Of a stretch of 64,000 nucleotides of DNA, positions 14,738 through 23,164 are shown piece by piece (positions within the stretch are counted from its first letter, which is position 1; each line of letters begins with the position of its first letter). The position numbers were made by a program, and so were the translations under genes. Source of the DNA: an uncultured Faecalibacterium sp. (GTDB lineage Bacteria > Bacillota > Clostridia > Oscillospirales > Ruminococcaceae); assembly GCA_937907025.1 (NCBI GenBank), contig CALESJ010000044.1:103505-167504 (forward strand). The letters run 5' to 3'. A model generated the notes under the pieces. It did not search any database. It was given only the letters and a program-made list of their open reading frames with translations, and was not told the DNA's origin.

Positions 14738-16827
14738 GCAGACGGAGCATCCCGGCGCTGGACTGGTTCCGGCTGCTGGCCGCCGTGCTGGTGGTGGCCA
14801 TCCATACCGGCCCGTTGGCCTCCTTTTCCCCGGCGGCGGACCTGTGGTTCACCCGGATTCTGGCCCGGGTGGCAGTGCCGTACTTTGCCATGCTCAGCGG
14901 GTACTTTCTGGCCCGGAACCATTGGCAGGGCACCGGGCGGCTGTGGCGGCATACCCTGGGGCTGTATGCCGCGTCGGTGCTGCTGTACCTGCCCCTGAAC
15001 ATCTACGCGGGCAACCCCGTCACCGGGCGGGATCTGCTGCTGAACGGCACCTTCTATCATCTGTGGTATCTGCCGGCCCTGCTGCTGGCGCTGCCCCTGG
15101 CCCGCCTGCTGGCCAAGGCCGGCCGGACCGGGATGGCAATGGCCGCGGTGCTGTATCTCATCGGACTGGGCGGGGACAGTTATTACGGTCTGGCAGGGCA
15201 TCTGCCGGGACTGGGCGCCGCGTATGAGGTGGTTTTCTCCTTCTGGGATTACACCCGCAACGGCCTGTTTTTCCTGCCCCTATTTCTGCTGCTGGGGGCA
15301 GCTTTTGCCGCCCGCTCGGTGCCCGGTGCCCGGCAAAGTGCCTGCCTGACGGTGGCTGCGTTGGGTGCCATGACGGCAGAAGGCTTTGCTCTGCACGCGG
15401 CCAACATCCCCCGCCACGACAGTATGTATCTCTTTCTGCCCCTGACAATGTGGGGGCTGTTCGGCCTGCTGCTGGCGGTCAACGCCGGGCAGGACCGGGC
15501 GGTGCGCCGCACGGCCACCCTGGTGTACATCCTTCATCCCTGGTGCATTGTACTGGTGCGGGCGGCGGCCCGGTTCCTGGGCCTGTGGGAGCTGCTGGTG
15601 GAAAACTCCGCCGTCCATTTCGCGGCGGTGGTGCCTCTCAGCGTGGCCCTGTCCTATCTGATGCAAGCCGTCACCGCCCGCCGGCAAAAACTTCCGCCGG
15701 ATGCCCGTGCCTGGCGGGAGATCGACCTGGCCGCCCTGCGCCAGAATACCGCCCTGCTGCGGGAAAACCTGCCTTCTTCCTGTACTCTTATGGCGGTGGT
15801 CAAGGCGGACGCTTACGGCCATGGGGCCGTGCCGGTGGCCCGGACCTTGCAGCGGGAGGGCGTCCGCCTCTTTGCGGTGGCCTGTCTGTCGGAAGGTATC
15901 CAGCTGCGCAAGGCGGGCATCCGAGGGAAAATTCTGATCCTGGGCTGGACCGACCCCGCCCAGGCCCCGCTGCTGCGGCGCTGGAATCTGTGCGCCACGG
16001 TGGCGGATGCGGACCACGGCCGGGCCCTTTCCGCCCGGGGCGTGCCGGTCCGGGTGCATCTGGCGGTGGATACCGGCATGCACCGGCTGGGCATCCCGGC
16101 GGAGGAAACCGGGACCCTGGCGGAACTGTTCCGCCTGCCCAACCTGCGGGTGGAAGGAGTGTACAGCCACCTGTGCACCTCCGACGGCACGTCCGAAGCC
16201 GACCGGGCTTTTGCCCGCAAGCAGACCGAAATCTTTGTGCGCACCCTGACCCTGCTCCGGGGGATGGGCCTGGACCCTGGCCTGACCCACCTGCAGGCCA
16301 GTTATGGCATCCTGAATCCGGCATGCACGGCGGGCCATACCTTCGGTGCCGCCCGGCCGGGCCTGATTCTGTACGGCGTGGGCAGCGATGACACCCCGGT
16401 GGAACACCCGCTGCCCCTGCGGCCGGTACTCAGCCTGCGGGCGCGGGTGGCGGCGGTGCATCAGGTCCCGGCAGGGCAGGGGGCGGGGTACGGCCTGGCT
16501 TTTACCGCCCGGTGGGACACCTGCCTGACCGTGCTGGCCATCGGCTATGCCGACGGCCTGCCCCGGAACTACGGCGCCCAGGGGGGCGTGGTGCTGCTTC
16601 ATGGCGCCCGCTGCCCGGTGGTGGGGCGTCTGTGCATGGACCAGATGCTGGTGGACGCCACCGACCTGCCCGCCGCACCAAAGGCGGGGGAGATCGCCAC
16701 CCTCATCGGCACCGACGGCACCGAAACTCTGCGGGCGGAGGAGGTGGCGGTGGCCTGCGGTACCATCACCAACGAGCTGCTCTCCCGTCTGGGCGGGCGG
16801 CTGGGCCTGCTGATTCGGAACCCGTAA
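14734..16827 (+). CDS. vanT: Membrane-bound serine/alanine racemase VanT
   Basis: VanT supplies D-serine for the VanG ligase. The 697-residue protein is a fusion. Residues 1-320 form an acyltransferase-3-like membrane domain with about ten segments, starting RSIPALDWFRLLAAVLVVAIHTGPL. Residues 325-697 form a fold-III alanine-racemase domain with the PLP lysine in VVKADAYGHGAVPVA, the tyrosine segment GAGYGLAF and CMDQMLVD. This architecture is diagnostic of VanT. The ATG at 14734 overlaps the vanXY stop and is preferred over an in-frame GTG at 14719. It ends at a shared terminator facing lepA. Confidence 0.93.
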   Translation: MSRRSIPALDWFRLLAAVLVVAIHTGPLASFSPAADLWFTRILARVAVPYFAMLSGYFLARNHWQGTGRLWRHTLGLYAASVLLYLPLNIYAGNPVTGRDLLLNGTFYHLWYLPALLLALPLARLLAKAGRTGMAMAAVLYLIGLGGDSYYGLAGHLPGLGAAYEVVFSFWDYTRNGLFFLPLFLLLGAAFAARSVPGARQSACLTVAALGAMTAEGFALHAANIPRHDSMYLFLPLTMWGLFGLLLAVNAGQDRAVRRTATLVYILHPWCIVLVRAAARFLGLWELLVENSAVHFAAVVPLSVALSYLMQAVTARRQKLPPDARAWREIDLAALRQNTALLRENLPSSCTLMAVVKADAYGHGAVPVARTLQREGVRLFAVACLSEGIQLRKAGIRGKILILGWTDPAQAPLLRRWNLCATVADADHGRALSARGVPVRVHLAVDTGMHRLGIPAEETGTLAELFRLPNLRVEGVYSHLCTSDGTSEADRAFARKQTEIFVRTLTLLRGMGLDPGLTHLQASYGILNPACTAGHTFGAARPGLILYGVGSDDTPVEHPLPLRPVLSLRARVAAVHQVPAGQGAGYGLAFTARWDTCLTVLAIGYADGLPRNYGAQGGVVLLHGARCPVVGRLCMDQMLVDATDLPAAPKAGEIATLIGTDGTETLRAEEVAVACGTITNELLSRLGGRLGLLIRNP

Positions 16828-16833
16828 AACAAA

Positions 16834-16871
16834 GCGCCGGGCACTTCCCCAAACAGGGAGGCGCCCGGCGC
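16834..16871. terminator. Bidirectional terminator between vanT and lepA
   Basis: GCGCCGGGC (16834-16842) pairs perfectly with GCCCGGCGC (16863-16871). A U-rich tract follows in either direction, better on the lepA side (TTTGTTTTA). Confidence 0.75.
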
Positions 16872-16886
16872 ATATTTATTTGAGAA

Positions 16887-18695
16887 TCAGGAGTCGGAAT
16901 CCAGTTTCAGCACGGCGGTAAAGGCCTCACTGGGCAGGGTCACGCTGCCCAGCTGGCGCATCTTCTTTTTGCCGGCTTTCTGCTTTTCCAGCAGCTTCTT
17001 TTTACGGGTGATGTCGCCGCCGTAGCACTTGGCCAGCACGTCCTTGCGCATGGCCTTGACCGTTTCGCGGGCGATGATCTTGCCGCCCACCGCGGCCTGG
17101 ATGGGAATCTCAAACAGGGCGCGGGGGATGTTCTCCTTCAGCTTTTCGCAGATACGGCGGCCCTTGGCGTAGGCGTTGTCGCTGAACACGATCATGGACA
17201 GCGCGTCCACCGGCTCGCCATTGAGCAGGAAGTCCAGCTTCACCAGGTTGGACTGGTGCCAGCCCTCCCACTCGTAGTCGTAGCTGGCATAGCCCCGGCT
17301 GCGGCTCTTGATGGCGTCGAAGAAGTCGTACACAATCTCGCCCAGGGGCAGCTGGTAGTGCAGGTCCACACGGGTTTCGTCCATATATTTCATGTCCACC
17401 AGCACACCGCGCTTCTGCTGGCACAGGTCCATCAGCGGGCCCACATAGTCGTTGGGGGTGTAGATGTGGGCGTTCACGAAGGGCTCCTCTGCCTTTTCGA
17501 TGCGGGTGGGGTCGGGATAGGCCGAAGGATTGTCGATGATCTCCACCGTGCCGTCGGTCAGGGTCAGCCGGTACTGAACACCGGGGGTGGTGGTGATCAG
17601 GTCCAGGTCAAATTCCCGCTCCAGGCGCTCGGTGATGATCTCCATGTGCAAAAGGCCCAGGAACCCGCACCGGAAACCGAAGCCCAGCGCCGCGCTGGTT
17701 TCGGGCTCAAAGCTCAGGCTGGCATCGTTGAGCTGCAGCTTTTCCAGTGCGTCCTTCAGGTCGGGATACCGGGCGCCGTCGGCGGGGTAGATGCCGCAGA
17801 ACACCATGGGCGTCACCTTGCGGAAACCGGGCATGGGCTCGGCGGTGGGGTTGTCGGCCAGGGTGACGGTATCGCCCACCCGGGTATCCCGCACATTCTT
17901 GATGCTGGCGGTCAGGTAGCCGACTTCGCCGGCTTTCAGGCAGTCGCAGGGGGCCAGGGCGGTGGCGCCCATGTGGCCCACCTCCACCAGCTGGAACTGG
18001 GCGCCGGTGTGCATCAGCTTGATGGTGTCGCCGGGGCGCACAGAGCCCTCAAACACACGGATGTAGACGATGACACCCTTGTAACTGTCGTACACGCTGT
18101 CAAAGATCAGGGCTTTCAGCGGGGCGTTCTCGTCCCCCTGGGGGGCGGGAATGTCCTTGACCACCCGTTCCAGCACGTCCCGGATGCCGATGCCCAGCTT
18201 GGCGGATACCCGGGGGGCGTCCTCGCAGGGCAGACCGATGATGTCCTCCACCTCTTTGGCGGCGGTGTCGGGGTCGGCGCTGGGCAGGTCGATCTTGTTC
18301 AGGATGGGGACCACTTCCAGGTTGTGGTCGATGGCCATATAGCAGTTGGCCAGGGTCTGGGCTTCCACGCCCTGGCTGGCGTCCACCACCAGCACCGCAC
18401 CCTCGCAGGCGGCCAGACTGCGGCTGACTTCATAAGAAAAGTCCACATGGCCCGGGGTGTCAATGAGGTTGAACATATAGGTTTTGCCGTCGTCGGCCTT
18501 GTAGTGCATGGTCACGGCGCGGGCCTTGATGGTGATGCCGCGCTCCCGTTCCAGCTCCATGTCATCCAGAATCTGATCTTCCATGGTGCGTTTGTCCACA
18601 CTGTCGGTCAGTTCCAGGATGCGGTCGGACAAGGTGCTCTTGCCGTGGTCGATGTGTGCGATAATGCAGAAATTGCGGATGGAATCCTGTGCCAT
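16887..18695 (-). CDS. lepA: Elongation factor 4 (LepA)
   Basis: EF4 is a ribosome-associated GTPase related to EF-G that affects late 30S assembly and stalled elongation. The 602-residue protein starts MAQDSIRNFCIIAHIDHGKST with the G1 motif at its N-terminus. It has DTPGHVDFSYEVSRSL (G3), NKIDLPSADP (G4) and the unique C-terminal domain with RKKKLLEKQKAGKKKMRQ. GGAGGAAGG lies before the ATG at 18695; an upstream in-frame extension only reads the end of alr in another frame. Its start overlaps the alr stop by one base (TAATG). Confidence 0.97.
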   Translation of the reverse strand: MAQDSIRNFCIIAHIDHGKSTLSDRILELTDSVDKRTMEDQILDDMELERERGITIKARAVTMHYKADDGKTYMFNLIDTPGHVDFSYEVSRSLAACEGAVLVVDASQGVEAQTLANCYMAIDHNLEVVPILNKIDLPSADPDTAAKEVEDIIGLPCEDAPRVSAKLGIGIRDVLERVVKDIPAPQGDENAPLKALIFDSVYDSYKGVIVYIRVFEGSVRPGDTIKLMHTGAQFQLVEVGHMGATALAPCDCLKAGEVGYLTASIKNVRDTRVGDTVTLADNPTAEPMPGFRKVTPMVFCGIYPADGARYPDLKDALEKLQLNDASLSFEPETSAALGFGFRCGFLGLLHMEIITERLEREFDLDLITTTPGVQYRLTLTDGTVEIIDNPSAYPDPTRIEKAEEPFVNAHIYTPNDYVGPLMDLCQQKRGVLVDMKYMDETRVDLHYQLPLGEIVYDFFDAIKSRSRGYASYDYEWEGWHQSNLVKLDFLLNGEPVDALSMIVFSDNAYAKGRRICEKLKENIPRALFEIPIQAAVGGKIIARETVKAMRKDVLAKCYGGDITRKKKLLEKQKAGKKKMRQLGSVTLPSEAFTAVLKLDSDS

Positions 18696-19924
18696 TAACC
18701 TTCCTCCAAGTTGTTCCAGATGCTGACCGGCTGCCCATCCTGCATGTACAGGCGGGGGACCCGGCGGGAAATGCCGCACACCACCTCATAGTTGATGGTA
18801 CCGGCTTTTTGCGCGATGGTATCGGCGGTGTCGGCGCCGCCCGGACCGAAGACGGTCACTTCGTCGCCCATAGCGGCTTCGGGAATGTCGGTCACGTCAA
18901 TGACCGTCTGGTCCATGCACACCCGGCCCAACACCGGGGCCGGCTTGCCGTGGACCATCATCACCCCGCCCCCGGCACTGCCGGACAAAAGGCGGGGATA
19001 GCCGTCGGCATAGCCTACGCTGACGGTGGCCACCCGGCGGGGCGATGGGGCTGTGTAGGTGCGGCCGTAACACACCGACTGCCCGTCCTGCAGGGTCTTG
19101 ACCTGGGTGATGACGGTTTTCAGGGTTATCACCGGGCGCAGGGCATCAAACTGTACCTGGGGGCTGGGGTTCAGCCCGTACAGGATGATACCAGCCCGGG
19201 TCATATCGGCCCGCCATTCGGGGTGGCGCAGCTGGGCGGCACTGTTGGCGCAGTGGGTGGTGCCGGTTTCGAACCCGTCGGCCCGCAGTTCTTCCAGGGT
19301 GCGCACAAACAGGGCATGCTGCTCGTCGGTATAGGTTTCGTCGTCGGGCTCGGTGCTGTCCGCCACCGCAAAGTGCTGGAACACCCCGGTGATGCGCAGC
19401 CCGGGCAGGGCGTAACAGCGCTCCATTTCTTTCAGGGCCTCGGCAAAGCCGGAACGCACCGCAAACCCGATGCGCCCCATGCCGGTGTCCACCTTCAGGT
19501 GGCAGTCCACCGTGACCCCGGCTGCCTCGGCTGCCTCGGAGAGAGCAACTGCGTACTCGTAGGAGAACAGGGCCTGGGTGATGCGGCTGTGGGCCAGGTC
19601 GGCGGCAAAGGCCGGGGAGGTGTAGCCCAAAATCATGACCGGGCGCACGATGCCGTGGCGGCGCAGATGCCGCGCTTCGCCCAGGCAGCTCACGGCGAAC
19701 CCGGCCACACCGGCAGGCTCCAGTGCCCGGGCAACGGCCACCGCACCGTGGCCGTAGGCGTCTGCCTTGACCACGGCGCACACCGGCCCGCCCACCTGAC
19801 GGCGGATATATTCATAGTTGGACCGCAGGGCGTCGAGGTCGACCTCGGCCCAGCAGTGCTTTTCAAAACGGGATGTATTCAACCCTACCACCTCGGTATC
19901 TTCGGGATGTCTGTTTCTGGCCAT
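18695..19924 (-). CDS. alr: Alanine racemase
   Basis: Alr interconverts L- and D-alanine for peptidoglycan. The 409-residue protein has the PLP lysine in VVKADAYGHGAVAVA near residue 43, SVCYGRTYTAP with the catalytic tyrosine and CMDQTVIDVTDIPEAAMGDEV. It is a soluble single-domain enzyme, unlike the VanT racemase domain nearby (14734-16827), and is the housekeeping supplier of D-Ala. It is co-transcribed with lepA through a 1-bp overlap. Confidence 0.96.
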   Translation of the reverse strand: MARNRHPEDTEVVGLNTSRFEKHCWAEVDLDALRSNYEYIRRQVGGPVCAVVKADAYGHGAVAVARALEPAGVAGFAVSCLGEARHLRRHGIVRPVMILGYTSPAFAADLAHSRITQALFSYEYAVALSEAAEAAGVTVDCHLKVDTGMGRIGFAVRSGFAEALKEMERCYALPGLRITGVFQHFAVADSTEPDDETYTDEQHALFVRTLEELRADGFETGTTHCANSAAQLRHPEWRADMTRAGIILYGLNPSPQVQFDALRPVITLKTVITQVKTLQDGQSVCYGRTYTAPSPRRVATVSVGYADGYPRLLSGSAGGGVMMVHGKPAPVLGRVCMDQTVIDVTDIPEAAMGDEVTVFGPGGADTADTIAQKAGTINYEVVCGISRRVPRLYMQDGQPVSIWNNLEEG

Positions 19925-19934
19925 ATATCATACT

Positions 19935-19963
19935 ATTATACCACATGTACCCATGTTTGAGAA
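19935..19963 (-). promoter_or_regulatory. alr-lepA promoter
   Basis: On the minus strand TTCTCA (19958-19963), 17 bp and TATAAT (19935-19940) with a TGTGG extended -10 lie just before the alr start. Confidence 0.65.
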
Positions 19964-20005
19964 GTATACCGGCGCCGGGAATCAGACCTGAAAATACTGT
20001 AAAAG

Positions 20006-20045
20006 AAAACGAGAGAAAACAAGAAAAAACGAGAGAAAACGAGAG
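20006..20045 (+). repeat. 10-bp tandem repeat upstream of rplM
   Basis: Four adjoining 10-bp units starting at 20006, 20016, 20026 and 20036 have consensus AAAACGAGAG; the second is degenerate (AAAACAAGAA). They lie in the AT-rich 288-bp gap between the alr and rplM promoters. Confidence 0.7.
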
Positions 20046-20082
20046 CTACAAAGGAATAAATGAAAAAACGGTCCAAAAACCG

Positions 20083-20111
20083 TTGACTTGCACCCCAAGG
20101 TCTGTTATAAT
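20083..20111 (+). promoter_or_regulatory. rplM-rpsI promoter
   Basis: TTGACT (20083-20088), 17 bp and TATAAT (20106-20111) form a near-consensus promoter. It leaves a leader of about 95 nt before rplM, which could carry autoregulatory structure, but I could not match it to a known L13 leader. Confidence 0.85.
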
Positions 20112-20212
20112 CACTCTTGCGCTAAAAAACGTCCATCCGGGCGTTCCAGATAACCCCTGCGGAACCCAAACCCAAAGGGCGCGTGAATATGTAAGTATGG
20201 AGGATTCAGATT

Positions 20213-20644
20213 ATGAGTACTACGCTCGCTAAGCCCGCTGAGATGGCCGACCGCAAGTGGTATGTGATCGACGCCGCCGGCAAGCCCCTGGGCCGCGTTG
20301 CCGCCCAGGCTGCCGTCATTCTGCGCGGCAAGAACAAGCCCACCTTCACCCCCAACGTTGACTGCGGTGACCATGTCATCATCATCAACTGCGACGAAGC
20401 TGTCCTGACCGGCAAGAAGCTGGAAAAGAAGTTCCATCGCACCCATTCTGGCTGGATCGGTGGCCTGAAGGAAACCCAGTACAAGACCCTGATGGCTGAA
20501 GCCAGCGACAAGGCTATGACCTACGCTGTCAAGGGCATGGTGCCTTCCAACACCCTGGGCGCCAAGGCTATGACCCGCCTGCACTGCTACAAGACCGCAG
20601 AACACAACCACACCGCCCAGAAGCCTGAAGCGGTCGAATTCTAA
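20213..20644 (+). CDS. rplM: 50S ribosomal protein L13
   Basis: The 143-residue L13 is an early-assembling large-subunit protein. Typical stretches are KWYVIDAAGKPLGRVAAQ near the start, VIIINCDEAVLTGKKLEKK and GMVPSNTLGAKAMTRLHCYKTAEHNHTAQKPE at the end. GGAGG precedes the ATG at 20213. It is followed 17 bp later by rpsI, the universal bacterial pair. Confidence 0.98.
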   Translation: MSTTLAKPAEMADRKWYVIDAAGKPLGRVAAQAAVILRGKNKPTFTPNVDCGDHVIIINCDEAVLTGKKLEKKFHRTHSGWIGGLKETQYKTLMAEASDKAMTYAVKGMVPSNTLGAKAMTRLHCYKTAEHNHTAQKPEAVEF

Positions 20645-20661
20645 GCAAGGAGGCAGCGAAA

Positions 20662-21060
20662 ATGTACGAAACTAAAGAATATTTCTACGGCACTGGCCGT
20701 CGTAAGCATTCCGTTGCCCGCGTCCGCGTGTACAACGGCACCGGCAAGTTCACCGTCAATGGCCGTGAGCTGGACAACTACTTCGGCCTGGATACCCTGA
20801 AGCTGCTGGCTCGCAGCCCCATGGTTCTGACCGGCACCGAAGGCCAGTTTGACGTTGTCGTCAACGTGGTCGGCGGCGGCTACTCCGGCCAGGCTGGCGC
20901 TATCCGCCATGGCCTGTCCCGCGCCCTGCTGCAGTTCAACCCCGAGCTGCGCACCACCCTGAAGAAGGCTGGCTTCCTGACCCGCGATCCTCGTATGAAG
21001 GAACGTAAGAAGTACGGCTTGAAGGCTGCCCGTCGCGCTCCCCAGTTCAGCAAGCGCTAA
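20662..21060 (+). CDS. rpsI: 30S ribosomal protein S9
   Basis: The 132-residue S9 has the N-terminal YGTGRRKHSVARVRV motif, GGGYSGQAGAIRHGLSRALL and the invariant C-terminal tail KKYGLKAARRAPQFSKR, which reaches the ribosomal P site. GCAAGGAGG precedes the ATG. The last 15 coding bases before the stop are duplicated at 27271-27285, marking this 3' end as the attachment site of the island that follows. Confidence 0.98.
   Translation: MYETKEYFYGTGRRKHSVARVRVYNGTGKFTVNGRELDNYFGLDTLKLLARSPMVLTGTEGQFDVVVNVVGGGYSGQAGAIRHGLSRALLQFNPELRTTLKKAGFLTRDPRMKERKKYGLKAARRAPQFSKR
21044..21058 (+). repeat. attL-like copy inside rpsI
   Basis: AGTTCAGCAAGCGCT, identical to 27271-27285. It encodes the last residues of S9 (QFSKR region). 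Confidence 0.75.
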
Positions 21061-21079
21061 ACTTTATCAAAACGCTTCA

Positions 21080-21119
21080 AAAAGCTCGGAAAACCGTTGT
21101 TTTCCGGGCTTTTCCTTTT
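21080..21119 (+). terminator. Terminator after rpsI
   Basis: AAAAGCTCGGAAAAC and GTTTTCCGGGCTTTT form a long hairpin followed by CCTTTT. It lies inside the island, so it was probably brought by the element. Confidence 0.85.
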
Positions 21120-21141
21120 GTATGCTTTAGCGAAATGAGAA

Positions 21142-21387
21142 CCCCCAGCTCTGCTGGGGAGAGTAAAAAAGCTTTAGCTTCAAGCGTCGAGCGAAGCGAG
21201 AAAAAATCAACAACTTAACTATTGTCAGGAAGTTGATCTTAGATAAACAGCGCCCGTTTACGGGCTGTGGGGCAAGTGATGCGAGTGGCAGATTTTTCAG
21301 TGCCTCTTGAGAGGCTTGCCGGTACGATGCCCTTCTAGGGCTTACACAAGCCCCCGGCTTAGCCGGGGGTCATGACTTCCAGAAGCC
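21142..21387 (+). ncRNA. Orphan IS200/IS605 ends with omega-RNA-like sequence
   Basis: Two subterminal hairpins bracket a 200-bp non-coding core. The left one is CCCCAGC-TCT-GCTGGGG (21143-21159). The right one is CCCCCGGC-TTA-GCCGGGGG (21351-21369), followed by TCATGAC. The core (about 21200-21370) has the layout of TnpB guide (omega) RNA scaffolds: GATGCGAGTGGCAG, a TGCCTCTTGAGAGGC stem-loop, ATGCCCTTCTAGGGC and the terminal GC hairpin. No tnpA or tnpB is present in the window. The family assignment is from memory of similar element right ends; whether it is transcribed is unknown. Confidence 0.6.
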
Positions 21388-21408
21388 ATAGAAAAAATCA
21401 GAAATGAG

Positions 21409-21705
21409 GTGAAGTCATTGAACACGCAAATCATCGCCATCGCCAACCAAAAAGGCGGCGTTGGCAAGACAACCACCTGTGCCAACTTGGGCATCGGGCT
21501 GGCGCAGGCCGGAAAGAAAGTGCTGCTGATCGACGGGGACCCGCAGGGCAGCCTGACCATCAGCTTGGGAAATCCCCGGCCAGACAAGCTGCCTTTCACC
21601 TTGTCCGACGCAATGGGCCGCATCCTGATGGATGAGCCGCTGCGTCCTGGTGAGGGTATCCTGCACAACCCGGAAGGCGTTGACCTGATGCCCGCCGACA
21701 TCTAG
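21409..21705 (+). pseudogene. Truncated ParA-family ATPase
   Basis: About 98 residues match the N-terminus of ParA partition ATPases carried by Firmicutes ICEs. The deviant Walker A KGGVGKTTTCANLG is near residue 15, followed by VLLIDGDPQGSLTISLG. The frame stops at PADI-TAG. In intact relatives the residues after PADI read QLSG, so a CAG to TAG change is likely, and homology ends a few codons later. Full-length ParA is about 270 residues. The start is GTG at 21409 or, better placed behind GAGGTG, TTG at 21418. Confidence 0.75.
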
Positions 21706-21710
21706 CTTTT

Positions 21711-21827
21711 CGGTATTCTCGTGAAGAAATGCGGGGATTGCTGACAGGAAAGAGCAACGTGGAACGGATGCTAAAAATGGACGATGAGTTGAAGTGCGGA
21801 AAAGAAAAGGACCACGGCCAACGGTGA
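21711..21827 (+). pseudogene. C-terminal fragment of an unidentified element gene
   Basis: Immediately after the parA stop a different frame reads RYSREEMRGLLTGKSNVERM and continues to a TGA at 21825. It is a coherent hydrophilic tail with no start, probably the 3' end of another ICE gene fused here by deletion. A further short stretch at about 21902-21966 (ILNKQRRKPNGYPEALLANY then stop) looks like a second such relic. Confidence 0.4.
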
Positions 21828-21839
21828 GTTGACCGTGGC
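21812..21839 (+). terminator. Hairpin after the parA remnant
   Basis: CCACGG...CCGTGG with inner CCAA/TTGA pairing surrounds the TGA at 21825. No strong U-run follows, so terminator function is uncertain. Confidence 0.4.
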
Positions 21840-21961
21840 CTAAAAGCGTTCGCAGAACGCCCAGCCGCAGAATGAAATTCTGCGTTCATGGGGGGATTGG
21901 GGGATATCCTCAACAAGCAGCGCCGGAAGCCGAATGGCTATCCAGAAGCATTGCTTGCAAA

Positions 21962-23131
21962 TTACTGAATCTTTGTTTGGATGTGATGTTTTGCCTGTGA
22001 ATGTGAAGCCAACATAACAAAATAAAAACAGATGAGAAAGAGTGGCAGTAACCATACCCCAATCCATTGCCCGAGAATACCGAACACGGCTGGTGCCAAC
22101 ATAATCCCCAGATACGAAGCTGCCATCTGTATTCCCATAACGTTTTGAGAAATATTTTCTCCAAAATTCTCAGGGGTTAAATAGTTTAAGTTTGGAAATA
22201 ACGGCCCGTTACCAAAGCCAATCAAGAAAAAGCCTAAAACGGATGTGGTCAGGAAAGGCATAAAGAGCAAGAAAATTCCTACCCCAAGAACAATTTGCCC
22301 CAATCGAATAATTTTCCAGCTATGTAGCCGCACAGCTAATAAACCAGAACAAAATCGTCCAAGCGTAAGGCCAATATAATATAACATAACTACTTGAGCC
22401 GCGCTGGCAATCGGCATATTTTTATTTTCAACTAGAAATGTACTGCACCAATTCCCACAGGTATATTCTATTCCGCAAGATGTTATAAACATAAAACAGA
22501 TTTCTTTGACTCCTGGTATCCGGACCATTGTGCGAAAAGAAAGAGCAGATGCGTGGCGTACAGAAGCAGAAGATACCGAAATCTCAGTTTTGCCCCAAAG
22601 AGTTATTGTGGCTATCAATAATAGTAGAATTGCAAATTGAATACTGGCGGCAGTTTGGTACCCGATGCGCCAGTTTCCTTGTGATCCAATAATTTTTGAT
22701 AAGATATATGGGCTGGCCGAAACACCTACGCCGTAGAAACAGTGTAAAAAGCTCATGTGTATTGCGGAATAATGGAGGGCAACGTAATTGTTAAGTGCAA
22801 TATCGATTGCTCCTGCGCCTAATCCAAGTGGTAAGGCACAGACGCATAACAAGTAAAAGTTATTAGAGAAGGAAAACAGCAACAATGCAATTGCCGTTAA
22901 TGCCGTACTAAATATACAAATAAATCCAGTTCCAAATCGAGCCAGCAGCCGGGAACTTAAAAGACTGGAAATAATAGTTCCGCAGGATATTATGATTGTT
23001 ACAAAACTTCCATAGGAAATTGGCAAAGTCAGTTCAGAGTAAATGGCTGGCCAAGCTGTCCCAAATAGTGAATCAGGAATTCCTAAACTAATAAACGCAA
23101 TGTAAATAATAACTAATAAGAGCGTCGCCAT
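21962..23131 (-). CDS. MFS transporter (copy 2)
   Basis: The 389-residue protein has about twelve membrane segments with a central loop near 185-205. Its N-terminal half carries GIPDSLFGTAWPAIYSE and the charged turn LLARFGTG, as in the fucose/sugar-permease-like branch of the Major Facilitator Superfamily. It closely resembles the upstream transporter (23165-24346): both share GIPDSL.G.AWPAIY, ALPLGLGAG-ID.ALNNYV and FLHCFYGVGV. A tandem duplication is inferred. The substrate is unknown. GGAGATATGAA precedes the start. It is about 30 bp downstream of its paralogue and is AT-rich. Confidence 0.88.
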   Translation of the reverse strand: MATLLLVIIYIAFISLGIPDSLFGTAWPAIYSELTLPISYGSFVTIIISCGTIISSLLSSRLLARFGTGFICIFSTALTAIALLLFSFSNNFYLLCVCALPLGLGAGAIDIALNNYVALHYSAIHMSFLHCFYGVGVSASPYILSKIIGSQGNWRIGYQTAASIQFAILLLLIATITLWGKTEISVSSASVRHASALSFRTMVRIPGVKEICFMFITSCGIEYTCGNWCSTFLVENKNMPIASAAQVVMLYYIGLTLGRFCSGLLAVRLHSWKIIRLGQIVLGVGIFLLFMPFLTTSVLGFFLIGFGNGPLFPNLNYLTPENFGENISQNVMGIQMAASYLGIMLAPAVFGILGQWIGVWLLPLFLICFYFVMLASHSQAKHHIQTKIQ

Positions 23132-23164
23132 TTCATATCTCCTTGTTGTTCAGAGTGGCTTGGC

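Noticed and set aside
10915..16827. The van cluster as a recently acquired mobile island
   Set aside because: Base composition matches neighbouring core genes and there are no recombinases, repeats or insertion sequences around it.
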